From the NCBI RefSeq assembly GCF_001735805.1, contig NZ_CP017248.1:7874001-7938000 (forward strand): a stretch of DNA of 64,000 nucleotides. The letters are read 5' to 3'. The notes beneath the pieces were generated by a model. The model did no database searches. It saw only the letters and a program-made list of their open reading frames with translations, and was not told where the DNA came from. The stretch is from Streptomyces fodineus (lineage in GTDB: Bacteria; Actinomycetota; Actinomycetes; Streptomycetales; Streptomycetaceae). The position numbers and the translations under genes were made by a program. Of the stretch, positions 38,549 to 47,084 are shown piece after piece (the first letter of the stretch is position 1; each line of letters starts with the position of its first letter).

Positions 38549-39967
38549 GTGAGCGAGCAGTCCCAGCGGCCCCGCAGGCCCGCCAAGCCCTACCGCCGTC
38601 CGCAGAAGGACCCCGTGCGCATCCTTGCCTTCGAGGCGCTGCGCGCGGTCGACGAGCGGGACGCGTACGCCAACCTCGTGCTGCCTCCGCTGCTGCGCAA
38701 GGCACGTGACAAGGGCGACTTCGACGCGCGGGACGCCGCCCTCGCCACCGAGCTGGTGTACGGCACACTGCGCCGGCAGGGGACGTACGACGCCGTCATC
38801 GCCGCCTGTGTCGACCGGCCGCTGCGCGAGGTCGACCCGCCGGTGCTCGATGTGCTCAGCCTCGGCGTGCACCAGCTGCTCGGCACGCGGATCCCGACGC
38901 ACGCCGCCGTGTCCGCCTCCGTGGAGCTCGCGCGGGTCGTGCTCGGCGACGGGCGCGCCAAGTTCGTCAACGCCGTGCTGCGCAAGGTGGCCCAGGCCGA
39001 CCTCGACGGGTGGATGGAAAAGGTCGCGCCGTCCTACGACGAGGACCCCGAGGATCACCTCGCCGTCGTGCACTCGCATCCCCGCTGGGTCGTCTCCGCG
39101 CTCTGGGACTCCCTCGGCGGCGGGCGCGCCGGAATCGAGGACCTGCTGGCGGCCGACAACGAACGGCCCGAGGTCACCCTGGTCGCGCGGCCGGGGCGGG
39201 CCACCGCCGAGGAACTGCTGCGCGAGGAGGCCGCCGTACCGGGGCGCTGGTCGCCGTACGCCGTACGGCTCGCCGAGGGCGGGGAGCCGGGCGCGGTGGG
39301 GGCCGTGCGCGAGGGGCGGGCCGGAGTCCAGGACGAGGGCAGCCAGCTGGTCGCGCTCGCGCTCGCCCACGCGCCCATCGAGGGATCTGACACGAAGTGG
39401 CTGGACGGGTGCGCCGGGCCCGGCGGCAAGGCCGCGCTGCTGGCCGCCCTCGCCGCCGAGCGCGGCGCCACGCTGCTCGCCTCCGAGAAGCAGCCGCACC
39501 GGGCGGGCCTGGTGGCCGGCGCACTGGCCGGGAATCCGGGGCCGTACCAGGTGATCGCCGCCGACGGGACCCGGCCGCCGTGGCGGCCCGGCACCTTCGA
39601 CCGGGTGCTGATGGACGTGCCGTGCACCGGTCTCGGCGCGCTGCGCCGGCGCCCCGAGGCCCGCTGGCGGCGGCGCCCGGAGGACCTGGAGAACTTCGCG
39701 CCCCTCCAGCGCGCCCTGCTGCGCACCGCGCTCGACTCGGTGCGGGTCGGCGGGATCGTCGGCTACGCGACCTGCTCGCCGCACCTCGCCGAGACCCGCG
39801 CGGTCGTCGCCGACGTCCTCAAGCAGCGACCGGAGTCGGAACTGATCGACGCCCGTCCGCTGCTGCCGGGCGTCCCGGAGCTCGGCGAGGGACCGGACGT
39901 ACAGCTGTGGCCGCATCTGCACGGCACGGATGCGATGTATCTGGCGCTCATCCGGCGCACCGGCTGA
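38549..39967 (+). CDS. rsmB: 16S rRNA cytosine-C5 methyltransferase (RsmB/Sun family)
   Basis: 472 aa, GTG 38549. N-terminal NusB-like RNA-binding domain (about 20-165, RILAFEALRAVDERDAYAN) and C-terminal Rossmann methyltransferase. SAM motif CAGPGGKAALLAA, catalytic cysteines in MDVPCTGLGALRRRPEARW and YATCSPHLAE. Would methylate C967-equivalent of 16S rRNA. Standard fmt-rsmB-rpe order. Confidence 0.95.
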   Translation: MSEQSQRPRRPAKPYRRPQKDPVRILAFEALRAVDERDAYANLVLPPLLRKARDKGDFDARDAALATELVYGTLRRQGTYDAVIAACVDRPLREVDPPVLDVLSLGVHQLLGTRIPTHAAVSASVELARVVLGDGRAKFVNAVLRKVAQADLDGWMEKVAPSYDEDPEDHLAVVHSHPRWVVSALWDSLGGGRAGIEDLLAADNERPEVTLVARPGRATAEELLREEAAVPGRWSPYAVRLAEGGEPGAVGAVREGRAGVQDEGSQLVALALAHAPIEGSDTKWLDGCAGPGGKAALLAALAAERGATLLASEKQPHRAGLVAGALAGNPGPYQVIAADGTRPPWRPGTFDRVLMDVPCTGLGALRRRPEARWRRRPEDLENFAPLQRALLRTALDSVRVGGIVGYATCSPHLAETRAVVADVLKQRPESELIDARPLLPGVPELGEGPDVQLWPHLHGTDAMYLALIRRTG

Positions 39968-40078
39968 GGCCGGGCACGCGCCGGGACTTATCCACAGGCG
40001 TCCGTATTAAGTACGATGAACGGTCTCGCCTGTGGACCGGCGCGAACATCCGTGCGCCGGACATGGCAGTCTTGGGGC

Positions 40079-40765
40079 ATGGCCGTGCAGATCAACCCCA
40101 GCATCCTGTCCGCCGACTTCGCCCGCCTCGCGGAGGAGGCCAAGGCGGTCCAAGGCGCCGACTGGCTCCATGTCGACGTCATGGACAACCACTTCGTCCC
40201 GAACCTCACGCTCGGCGTGCCGGTCGTGGAGTCCCTGGCCCGTGCGACGGACACCCCGCTGGACTGCCATCTGATGATCGAGGACGCCGACCGGTGGGCA
40301 CCCCAGTACGTCGAGGCGGGCGCCTCCTCCGTCACCTTCCACGTGGAGGCGGCCGCCGCCCCCGTACGGCTCGCCCGGGAGATCCGCGCCAAGGGCGCCC
40401 GTGCCTCCATGGCGCTCAAGCCCGCGACGCCGATCGAGCCGTACGAGGACCTGCTCCCGGAACTCGACATGCTGCTGATCATGACGGTCGAGCCCGGCTT
40501 CGGCGGCCAGGCGTTCCTCGACATCATGCTGCCGAAGATCCGCCGCACCCGTGAGCTGATCGGCAAGCACGGTCTTCAGCTGTGGCTGCAGGTGGACGGC
40601 GGTGTCTCGGCCTCGACGATCGAGCGGTGCGCGGACGCGGGAGCGGACGTGTTCGTGGCAGGCTCGGCAGTGTACGGGGCCGAGGATCCGGCGGAGGCGG
40701 TCCGCGCCCTGCGCGCCCAGGCGGAATCGGCCACCGCCAAGGCGTCCTGGGCATGCGACCACTGA
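40079..40765 (+). CDS. rpe: Ribulose-phosphate 3-epimerase
   Basis: 228 aa from ATG 40079 (MAVQINPSILSADF). Pentose-phosphate pathway TIM barrel interconverting Ru5P and Xu5P. Metal and substrate motifs: ILSADFARL, LHVDVMDNHFVPNLTLG, CHLMIEDADRW, MTVEPGFGGQAFL and LQVDGGVSAST. The upstream gap of 111 bases contains TTATCCACA (39988-39996) and a TACGAT -10 candidate (40012-40017). Confidence 0.97.
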   Translation: MAVQINPSILSADFARLAEEAKAVQGADWLHVDVMDNHFVPNLTLGVPVVESLARATDTPLDCHLMIEDADRWAPQYVEAGASSVTFHVEAAAAPVRLAREIRAKGARASMALKPATPIEPYEDLLPELDMLLIMTVEPGFGGQAFLDIMLPKIRRTRELIGKHGLQLWLQVDGGVSASTIERCADAGADVFVAGSAVYGAEDPAEAVRALRAQAESATAKASWACDH

Positions 40766-40879
40766 GCCACGGCTACGTGAACGGTTAAGGGAAGGCCGCC
40801 CTTCAGGGCGGATCAGCTGCGCCGAATCTGCAAGGATGAACGGCGAATCCAGAGTGTGAACAGCAGTGAGGAGATCGCC

Positions 40880-41899
40880 GTGTCGGGTATGTCGGCGGGC
40901 CGGTCAGCCATGCGGATGGGACCCGCTGAGCTGGTGCAGGCGGCGGCCATGGCCCGCCGCTTCTACCTCGAGGGCAAGTCCAAGATCCAGATCGCGGAGG
41001 AGTTCGGCGTCAGCCGCTTCAAGGTGGCCCGGGTCCTGGAGACGGCTCTCGAACGGGATCTCGTACGCATCGAGATCCGTGTCCCGGCCGAGCTGGACGC
41101 CGAGCGCTCCGACGCGCTCCGCGCCCGCTACGGCCTGAGGCACGCCGTCGTGGTCGAGTCCCCGGCCGAGGCCGAGGAGACGCCCGACCCCGAGAACCTC
41201 GGCGAGGTGGCCGCCGATCTGCTCGGCGAGCTCGTCAACGAGGGGGACGTGCTCGGACTGGCCTGGGGCCGGTCCACGATCCACATGGCGGCGGCGCTCG
41301 ACCGGCTGCCGCCGTGCACGGTGGTGCAGCTGACGGGCGTGTACGACGCCGGGACCTCGGAGCGCGGCTCGGTCGAGGCCGTTCGCCGCGCCGCGCAGGT
41401 GTCGGGCGGAGACGCCCACCCCATCTACGCGCCCATGCTGCTGCCGGACGCGGCCACGGCGGCCGCGCTGCGCAACCAGACCGGGATCGCCCGGGCCTTC
41501 GAGTACTTCGACAAGGTCACGGTCGCCTGTGTCTCCATCGGCTCCTGGGAGCCGGGCATCTCGACCGTGCACGACATGCTCAGCGACGAGGAGCGGGCGC
41601 ACTACGCCTCGCTCGGCGTCGCCGCCGAGATGGCCGCGCACCTCTTCGACGCCGAGGGGCGCCGGATCGGGCGGGACCTGGGTGAGCGGTGCATCACGGT
41701 CAAGGCCGACCAGCTGCGCCGTATCCCGGAGGTCGTGGCGATCGCCGGCGGTCAGCGCAAGGCGGCCGCGATCGACGCGGTGCTGCGGTCCGGCCTGGTC
41801 ACCAGCCTGGTCACGGACACCTCCGCCGCGGACTACCTGATGACGGCGGGGCCCACGCCGAAGCCCACGCTCGGCCGGGCGGACCCGGACGGGCACTGA
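40880..41899 (+). CDS. SorC/DeoR-type sugar-binding transcriptional regulator
   Basis: 339 aa from GTG 40880, which has GAGGAG 6 bases upstream; an in-frame GTG 24 bases earlier lacks a ribosome site. N-terminal HTH (about 25-65, KSKIQIAEEFGVSRFKVARV) and a C-terminal sugar-phosphate effector domain (GLAWGRSTIHMAAAL, GVYDAGTSERGS, IAGGQRKAAAIDAVL). Such proteins respond to phosphorylated sugars. It follows rpe by about 115 bases, hinting at pentose or sugar-phosphate control; target unknown. Confidence 0.88.
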   Translation: MSGMSAGRSAMRMGPAELVQAAAMARRFYLEGKSKIQIAEEFGVSRFKVARVLETALERDLVRIEIRVPAELDAERSDALRARYGLRHAVVVESPAEAEETPDPENLGEVAADLLGELVNEGDVLGLAWGRSTIHMAAALDRLPPCTVVQLTGVYDAGTSERGSVEAVRRAAQVSGGDAHPIYAPMLLPDAATAAALRNQTGIARAFEYFDKVTVACVSIGSWEPGISTVHDMLSDEERAHYASLGVAAEMAAHLFDAEGRRIGRDLGERCITVKADQLRRIPEVVAIAGGQRKAAAIDAVLRSGLVTSLVTDTSAADYLMTAGPTPKPTLGRADPDGH

Positions 41900-42338
41900 C
41901 GGGACCCCGACGGTCGCTGCGGCACGCGAGCGGAGCCCGGCGGCCGGGGGTGCATCGTGGTGGTCGCGGCGGGCCCGGAGTGACCGCTTGAGCCGCTCCG
42001 CCCAGGTTCTGAGGCGGCCCAGGGCGGGGCGGGGCCGTCGGCCCTTCGTCGGCCTTCGGCTCGCCCGCTCGAGGTGACGCGGCGAGACGAGCCCCGGTGC
42101 GTCGGGGCGCGGCGCAGCGGATCGTCGGCGTGACGGGGCACGGCCGGCGCGTCAGGGCATGGCGCGCCGGGTCCTGCCGTCGTCCGAGCGGGACGGCCGT
42201 GGCAGCATCGTCGGCATGTTGCCGCGGTTCGTCGCCCACATGCCGAGACGGGTCCCCCACATGCCGGGACGGCTCCTGACCTCGGCCCACCCACCCAGGC
42301 GGTCCTCGGCCTCGGCCCACGCACCAGGACGCCCGCTG
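41900..42338. other. Gene-free GC-rich gap with short direct repeats
   Basis: 439 bases without a supported gene. Short direct repeats occur before the RNase start: CCCACATGCCGRGACGG at 42235 and 42256 (period 21) and CCTCGGCCCAC at 42280 and 42310 (period 30). Both periods are multiples of three and the RNase frame is open through them, but a lipoprotein signal begins only at 42339, so I treat the upstream part as non-coding. Confidence 0.5.
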
Positions 42339-42779
42339 ATGCCGCCCCCCATCCCCAGACGGCCGCGCAATCCGGTCCGCCTGCTCGCGGGGGTGCTGGC
42401 CGTCGTCCTCGCCGTTCTGCTCGCGGGATGCTCGTCCGGTTCGGGCTCGGGGTCCGGCTCCGGCGTCGGGGCGAGCGCGTCCGTGCCGGCGTGGGCGCAC
42501 GGCATGGGCACGGTCAGGCAGGCCCAGTTGCCGGCCGAGGCCCGCAGGACGCTCGGCCTCATCGACAAGGGCGGGCCCTTTCCGTACGCCAAGGACGGCG
42601 TCGTATTCGGGAATTTCGAGGGCCGGCTGCCGAGGCACCAGCGCGGCTACTACCGCGAGTACACCGTCAGGACACCCGGCTCGCGCGATCGCGGGGCCCG
42701 GCGCATTGTCACCGGCCAGGGCGGGGAGATCTACTACACCGATGATCACTACAACTCGTTCCGGGCGGTACTGAGATGA
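42339..42779 (+). CDS. Lipoprotein guanyl-specific ribonuclease (RNase Sa / barnase superfamily)
   Basis: 146 aa from ATG 42339. Signal peptide with basic start (PPPIPRRPRNPVR), hydrophobic core LLAGVLAVVLAVLLAG and lipobox LLAGC, so predicted to be exported and lipid-anchored. A Gly/Ser linker leads to the catalytic domain: FGNFEGRLPRH (general base Glu), YYREYTV, RGARRIVTG (Arg) and YYTDDHYNSFR (His), the Glu/Arg/His arrangement of RNase Sa. Its stop overlaps the start of a barstar-family inhibitor, as expected for a toxic RNase. An in-frame upstream extension exists; the signal peptide favours this start, though its ribosome site is poor. Confidence 0.85.
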   Translation: MPPPIPRRPRNPVRLLAGVLAVVLAVLLAGCSSGSGSGSGSGVGASASVPAWAHGMGTVRQAQLPAEARRTLGLIDKGGPFPYAKDGVVFGNFEGRLPRHQRGYYREYTVRTPGSRDRGARRIVTGQGGEIYYTDDHYNSFRAVLR

Positions 42780-43120
42780 GCGAAGACCTGACAGGGCGGC
42801 TCGTCGTCACCCTGGACCTCGACGGTGTCACCGACAAGGCCGGCCTGATGGACCGCGCCGCCCGGGCCCTGGCGCTGCCCGACTGGTTCGGCCGCAACTG
42901 GGACGCGCTGGCCGACTCCCTCGGCGACCACACCGTCTGGCCCGAGGGCGCCGTCGAACAGGGGCTGCTGATCGTCGTCCGGGGCTGGCAGCCGTACGCC
43001 GAGGCGCGTCCGGGCGAGTGGCGGACGGCGCAGGAGGTGTTCGCCGAGGCCGTGGACCGGACGCCCGCGCTCACCGTCGTGCTGGCCCTGGGCGGCGCGC
43101 GCCTTGGAGGATCCTCCTAG
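42776..43120 (+). CDS. Barstar-family ribonuclease inhibitor
   Basis: 114 aa, ATG 42776, overlapping the RNase stop by 4 bases (ATGA). Barstar fold: a beta strand with LDLDGVTDKAGLMDRAARAL, then LPDWFGRNWDALADSLGD, the classic barnase-contact helix. No signal peptide, so it acts in the cytosol to protect against unexported RNase. Related inhibitors of RNase Sa are known in Streptomyces. Confidence 0.9.
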   Translation: MSEDLTGRLVVTLDLDGVTDKAGLMDRAARALALPDWFGRNWDALADSLGDHTVWPEGAVEQGLLIVVRGWQPYAEARPGEWRTAQEVFAEAVDRTPALTVVLALGGARLGGSS

Positions 43121-43147
43121 GTGATCGGCGCGCACCCTGGATGTTCC

Positions 43148-43172
43148 GTCGGGGCGTGACAGCGGCCCCGAC
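43148..43172 (+). terminator. Terminator of the RNase-barstar pair
   Basis: GTCGGGGC (43148-43155) pairs exactly with GCCCCGAC (43165-43172) around a 9-base loop, 28 bases after the barstar stop. No T-run. Confidence 0.6.
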
Positions 43173-43198
43173 ATGGGACAATGAAGTACGTGCTCTTT

Positions 43199-43220
43199 CC
43201 CCCGGCACACCTGTCGGGGG
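43199..43220 (+). promoter_or_regulatory. Hairpin just upstream of guaB1
   Basis: CCCCCG (43199-43204) and CGGGGG (43215-43220) around a 10-base loop, 32 bases before the chosen start codon. Could be a 5' UTR structure; function unknown. Confidence 0.45.
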
Positions 43221-43251
43221 GTCACCTCTGATCGACTGGGATGTGCAGCAC

Positions 43252-44694
43252 GTGCGTTTCCTCAATGACATCCAGCCCGCGTACGACCTGACGTACGACG
43301 ACGTGTTCATGGTGCCGAGCCGCTCCGCGGTCGGCTCGCGTCAGGGCGTGGACCTCGCCTCGCCGGACGGCACGGGCACCACCATCCCGCTCGTCGTCGC
43401 CAACATGACCGCCATCGCCGGCCGCCGCATGGCCGAGACGGTCGCCCGCCGCGGCGGCCTGGTGGTCATCCCGCAGGACATCCCGATCGACGTCGTCACC
43501 GACGTCGTCTCCTGGGTGAAGAGCCGCCACCTGGTGCTCGACACGCCGATCGTGCTGGCCCCGCACCAGACCGTCGCCGACGCCTTGGCGCTGCTGCCCA
43601 AGCGTGCTCACAACGCCGGTGTGGTCGTGGACGAGGAGCACCGGCCCGTCGGCGTCGTCACCGACGCGGACCTCACCGGCGTCGACCGTTTCACCCAGCT
43701 CGAAGTGGTGATGTCCAAGGACCTGCTGCTCCTCGACGCGGACATCGACCCCCGCGAGGCCTTCAACACCCTGGACCACCACAACCGCCGCTATGCCCCG
43801 GCCGTCGACAAGGACGGCAGGCTGGCCGGCATCCTCACCCGCAAGGGCGCCCTGCGGGCCACGCTGTACACCCCGGCCGTGGACGCGAACGGCAAGCTGC
43901 GCATCGCCGCCGCCGTCGGCATCAACGGCGATGTCGCGGGCAAGGCCAAGCAGTTGCTCGACGCGGGCGTGGACACGCTCGTCATCGACACCGCGCACGG
44001 CCACCAGGAGTCGATGATCACCGCGATCAAGCTGGTGCGCGCGCTCGACCCGCAGGTGCCGATCGCCGCGGGCAACATCGTCTCCGCCGAGGGCGTCAAG
44101 GACCTGATCGACGCCGGTGCGGACATCATCAAGGTCGGTGTCGGCCCCGGCGCCATGTGCACCACCCGCATGATGACCGGCGTGGGCCGGCCGCAGTTCT
44201 CCGCGGTGCTGGAGTGCGCCGCCGAGGCGAAGAAGTACGGCAAGCACGTGTGGGCCGACGGCGGTGTCCGGCACCCGCGCGACGTGGCCATGGCCCTCGC
44301 GGCCGGCGCGTCGAACGTGATGGTCGGCTCCTGGTTCTCGGGCACCTACGAGTCCCCGGGCGACCTCCAGCACGACGCCAACGGCCGCGCGTACAAGGAG
44401 TCCTTCGGCATGGCCTCGGCCCGCGCGGTGCGCAACCGTACGTCGGAGGAGTCGGCGTACGACCGTGCCCGCAAGGCGCTGTTCGAGGAGGGCATCTCCA
44501 CCTCCCGCATGTTCCTCGACCCGGCCCGCCCCGGCGTCGAGGACCTGATCGACTCGATCATCGCGGGCGTCCGCTCCTCCTGCACCTACGCCGGTGCCGG
44601 CTCCCTGGAGGAGTTCGCCGAGAAGGCCATCGTCGGCATCCAGAGCGCGGCCGGTTACGCCGAGGGCAAGCCGCTGCACGCCAGCTGGAGCTGA
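43252..44694 (+). CDS. guaB1: GuaB1-type IMPDH/GMP reductase family protein with CBS domains
   Basis: 480 aa from GTG 43252 (RFLNDIQPAYDLTYDDVFMVPS), matching actinobacterial GuaB1 length; GTG 43243 is also in frame and no strong ribosome site is seen. TIM barrel interrupted by a CBS pair (about residues 95-205, VVVDEEHRPVGVVTDADLTG). Catalytic loop GVGPGAMCTTRMMTGVG contains the cysteine. Mycobacterial GuaB1 has been shown to be a GMP reductase with CBS regulation, so GMP to IMP conversion is likelier than IMP oxidation. Function by homology, not proven. Confidence 0.88.
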   Translation: MRFLNDIQPAYDLTYDDVFMVPSRSAVGSRQGVDLASPDGTGTTIPLVVANMTAIAGRRMAETVARRGGLVVIPQDIPIDVVTDVVSWVKSRHLVLDTPIVLAPHQTVADALALLPKRAHNAGVVVDEEHRPVGVVTDADLTGVDRFTQLEVVMSKDLLLLDADIDPREAFNTLDHHNRRYAPAVDKDGRLAGILTRKGALRATLYTPAVDANGKLRIAAAVGINGDVAGKAKQLLDAGVDTLVIDTAHGHQESMITAIKLVRALDPQVPIAAGNIVSAEGVKDLIDAGADIIKVGVGPGAMCTTRMMTGVGRPQFSAVLECAAEAKKYGKHVWADGGVRHPRDVAMALAAGASNVMVGSWFSGTYESPGDLQHDANGRAYKESFGMASARAVRNRTSEESAYDRARKALFEEGISTSRMFLDPARPGVEDLIDSIIAGVRSSCTYAGAGSLEEFAEKAIVGIQSAAGYAEGKPLHASWS

Positions 44695-44714
44695 CCGGCG
44701 AAACGGCGTCCCGC

Positions 44715-44754
44715 ACGGCCCCCGTCTTCCCACGCCCGGGAAGACGGGGGCCGT
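44715..44754 (+). terminator. Terminator of guaB1
   Basis: Perfect 17-bp stem 44715-44731 with 44738-44754 and a 6-base loop, 20 bases after the guaB1 stop. The remaining gap to 45038 has a TAGGGT near 44933 and an ATGATCAT palindrome (44869-44876), possibly regulatory for the permease; nothing else is evident. Confidence 0.88.
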
Positions 44755-45038
44755 CGGCGTATCCGGAGCCCTCGCCTTCATTTGTGGGAGCCGATGGGGC
44801 CCTGAGGCTGCGGTGCAATGGTCGACAGCCCGCGCGCAACGATTTGTCATTCCGGTCCGATGAACGCAATGATCATCCGGGGACGTGCAAGGTTGCTGCA
44901 TTACGCCCGTGAAGGCCTGCCTCATAGGGTGCTCGTCTGTACGTGGCGTGGCGGGGACTCCGCTCGGTGGGTTCCTGCTCTCGCAGGGCTGCCATCGGTC
45001 CCCGTCCGCAATGACCGGCAGGATGAAGGAGCCAGCGC

Positions 45039-46526
45039 GTGCTCGATCAAGGCGCACCCCCGCACGACCGCACAGCGACCACCCCCGCATCCCCGGGCGT
45101 CGCCGCGCGCCTCATGCGGAAGAAGCCCGTGGAACGCCTGGTCGCGGAGGGCGGCCAGGGTGAGGGAGGCTCGCTCAGGCGCTCCCTCGGGCTGTGGCAG
45201 CTGACCATGATCAGCATCGGTGCCACCCTGGGCACCGGTATCTTCGTCGTCCTCGGCGAGGCCGTCCCCAAGGCGGGCCCGGCCGTCACCCTGTCCTTCG
45301 TGATCGCCGGTCTCACCGCGCTGTTCTCGGCCCTGTCCTACGCCGAGCTGGCGGGCACCATCCCGGTCTCCGGCTCCTCGTACTCGTACGCATACGCAAC
45401 CATGGGCGAACTGATCGCCTGGGTCTGCGGCTGGTGTCTGCTACTGGAGTACGGCGTCTCGGTGGCCGCCGTGGCCGTCGGCTGGGGCGAGTACCTGAAC
45501 GAGCTGCTGGACGGCACCATAGGCGTCACCATCCCGACCGCCCTGTCCGCTCCGCCCGGCGACGGCGGCATCTTCAACCTGCCCGCCCTGATCGTCGTGG
45601 TCCTCGCGATGGTGTTCCTGCTCGGCGGCGCCAAGGAGTCCGCGCGGGCCAACACCATCATGGTGTGCGTGAAGATCGGCGCGCTGATCCTGTTCTGCGC
45701 GATCGGCTTCGCGGGCTTCAAGTCCGGCAACTACGCGCATTTCATGCCGCTCGGCATGGCGGGCGTCAGCGGTGCCGCCGGCACGCTGTTCTTCTCGTAC
45801 ATCGGCTTCGACGCCGCCTCCACCGCCGGTGAGGAGGCGAAGAACGCCCAGCGCGACCTGCCCCGCGCGATCATGCTGTCCCTGGTCATCGTGACCGCCC
45901 TGTACGTGCTGGTCGCGGCCGTCGCCGTGGGTGCCAAGCCGTGGCGGACCTTCAACGGCTCCGAGGCCGCGCTCACCGAGATCATGAAGAACGTCACCGG
46001 GCAGAGCTTCTGGGGCACCCTGCTGGCCGCCTGTGCCGTCATCGCCATCGCGAGCGTCGTCCTGACCGTGGTCTACGGCCAGACCCGCATCCTGTTCGCC
46101 ATGTCCCGTGACGGCCTGGTGCCCAAGATCTTCTCCAAGGTCCACCCGAAGACCGGCGCGCCCCGCGCCAACACGGTGATCGTCTCCGTGTTCTGCGGTG
46201 TCCTCGCCGCCGCGATCCCGCTGGGTCAGCTGGCGGACGCCACCAGCATCGGCACGCTGTTCGCCTTCGCGCTGGTCAACATCGCGGTCGTGGTGCTGCG
46301 CCGGACGCGCCCGACCATGCGGCGCACCTTCCGGGTCCCGCTGTCGCCGGTGCTGCCCGCGCTGGGCTTCGGCTTCTGTGTGTGGATGATGGGCAGCCTG
46401 TCGACCGTCACCTGGATCGTGTTCGGTGTCTGGATGGCCGTCGGGCTCGTGTTCTACTTCGTATACGGCTATCGCCGTTCCCGTCTCGCGACCGGTGAGA
46501 ACCTCGCGGTGACGGCAGAGAAGTGA
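45039..46526 (+). CDS. Cationic-type amino acid permease (APC superfamily, CAT/YfnA-like)
   Basis: 495 aa, GTG 45039 with AAGGAG 7 bases upstream. About 12 transmembrane helices begin near residue 50; TM1 carries ISIGATLGTGIFVVLGEA, the unwound substrate-binding helix of APC transporters, and TM6 has FFSYIGFDAASTAGEEAKN, typical of the CAT subfamily. The cytosolic N-terminus is basic. Probably imports arginine, lysine or branched amino acids; the exact substrate is unknown. Lrp/AsnC gene follows, a likely regulator. Confidence 0.9.
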   Translation: MLDQGAPPHDRTATTPASPGVAARLMRKKPVERLVAEGGQGEGGSLRRSLGLWQLTMISIGATLGTGIFVVLGEAVPKAGPAVTLSFVIAGLTALFSALSYAELAGTIPVSGSSYSYAYATMGELIAWVCGWCLLLEYGVSVAAVAVGWGEYLNELLDGTIGVTIPTALSAPPGDGGIFNLPALIVVVLAMVFLLGGAKESARANTIMVCVKIGALILFCAIGFAGFKSGNYAHFMPLGMAGVSGAAGTLFFSYIGFDAASTAGEEAKNAQRDLPRAIMLSLVIVTALYVLVAAVAVGAKPWRTFNGSEAALTEIMKNVTGQSFWGTLLAACAVIAIASVVLTVVYGQTRILFAMSRDGLVPKIFSKVHPKTGAPRANTVIVSVFCGVLAAAIPLGQLADATSIGTLFAFALVNIAVVVLRRTRPTMRRTFRVPLSPVLPALGFGFCVWMMGSLSTVTWIVFGVWMAVGLVFYFVYGYRRSRLATGENLAVTAEK

Positions 46527-46553
46527 CCGAACCGAAGAAGTGAACCACCCCCT

Positions 46554-47006
46554 GTGCTGAACGATCTCGACGAACGTATCGTGCACGCCCTCGCCGAGGA
46601 CGCCCGCCGCTCCTACGCGGACATCGGGCAGATGGTCGGCCTGTCCGCGCCGGCGGTGAAGCGGCGCGTGGACCGGCTGCGGGCTACCGGAGCGATCACC
46701 GGGTTCACCGTCCGGGTGGACCCGGCGGCGCTCGGCTGGGAGACCGAGGGGTTCGTCGAGATCTACTGCCGGCGCAACACCTCGCCGGACACCATTCAGC
46801 GGGGGCTGGAGCGCTATCAGGAGGTCGTGGCCGCGTCCACCGTCACCGGGGACGCGGACGCGATCGCGCAGGTCTTCGCATCCGACATGCGGCACTTCGA
46901 GCGGGTGCTGGAGCGGATCGCCGGGGAGCCGTTCGTGGAGCGGACCAAGTCGGTTCTGGTGCTGTCACCGCTGCTGCGCCGCTTCTCCTCCGGCGCGCCG
47001 GGCTAG
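46554..47006 (+). CDS. Lrp/AsnC-family transcriptional regulator
   Basis: 150 aa, GTG 46554, 27 bases after the permease. N-terminal HTH (LDERIVHALAEDARRSYADI, then VGLSAPAVKRRVDRL) and a RAM-type ligand-binding domain (about 60-140). These proteins sense amino acids and usually act on neighbouring transport or catabolic genes; the permease just upstream is the obvious candidate target. Confidence 0.92.
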   Translation: MLNDLDERIVHALAEDARRSYADIGQMVGLSAPAVKRRVDRLRATGAITGFTVRVDPAALGWETEGFVEIYCRRNTSPDTIQRGLERYQEVVAASTVTGDADAIAQVFASDMRHFERVLERIAGEPFVERTKSVLVLSPLLRRFSSGAPG

Positions 47007-47084
47007 AGCTCACGAGGCGCGCGGGGACCTGCGCGACCGGCCACGGACAAGCCGCGCCCGGCGCACGACCATGCGCCCCGCGTC

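Noticed and set aside
42159..42338. Longer N-terminus of the ribonuclease
   Set aside because: It would bury the lipoprotein signal peptide 60 residues inside and is made of repeat-derived sequence; kept only as a remark.
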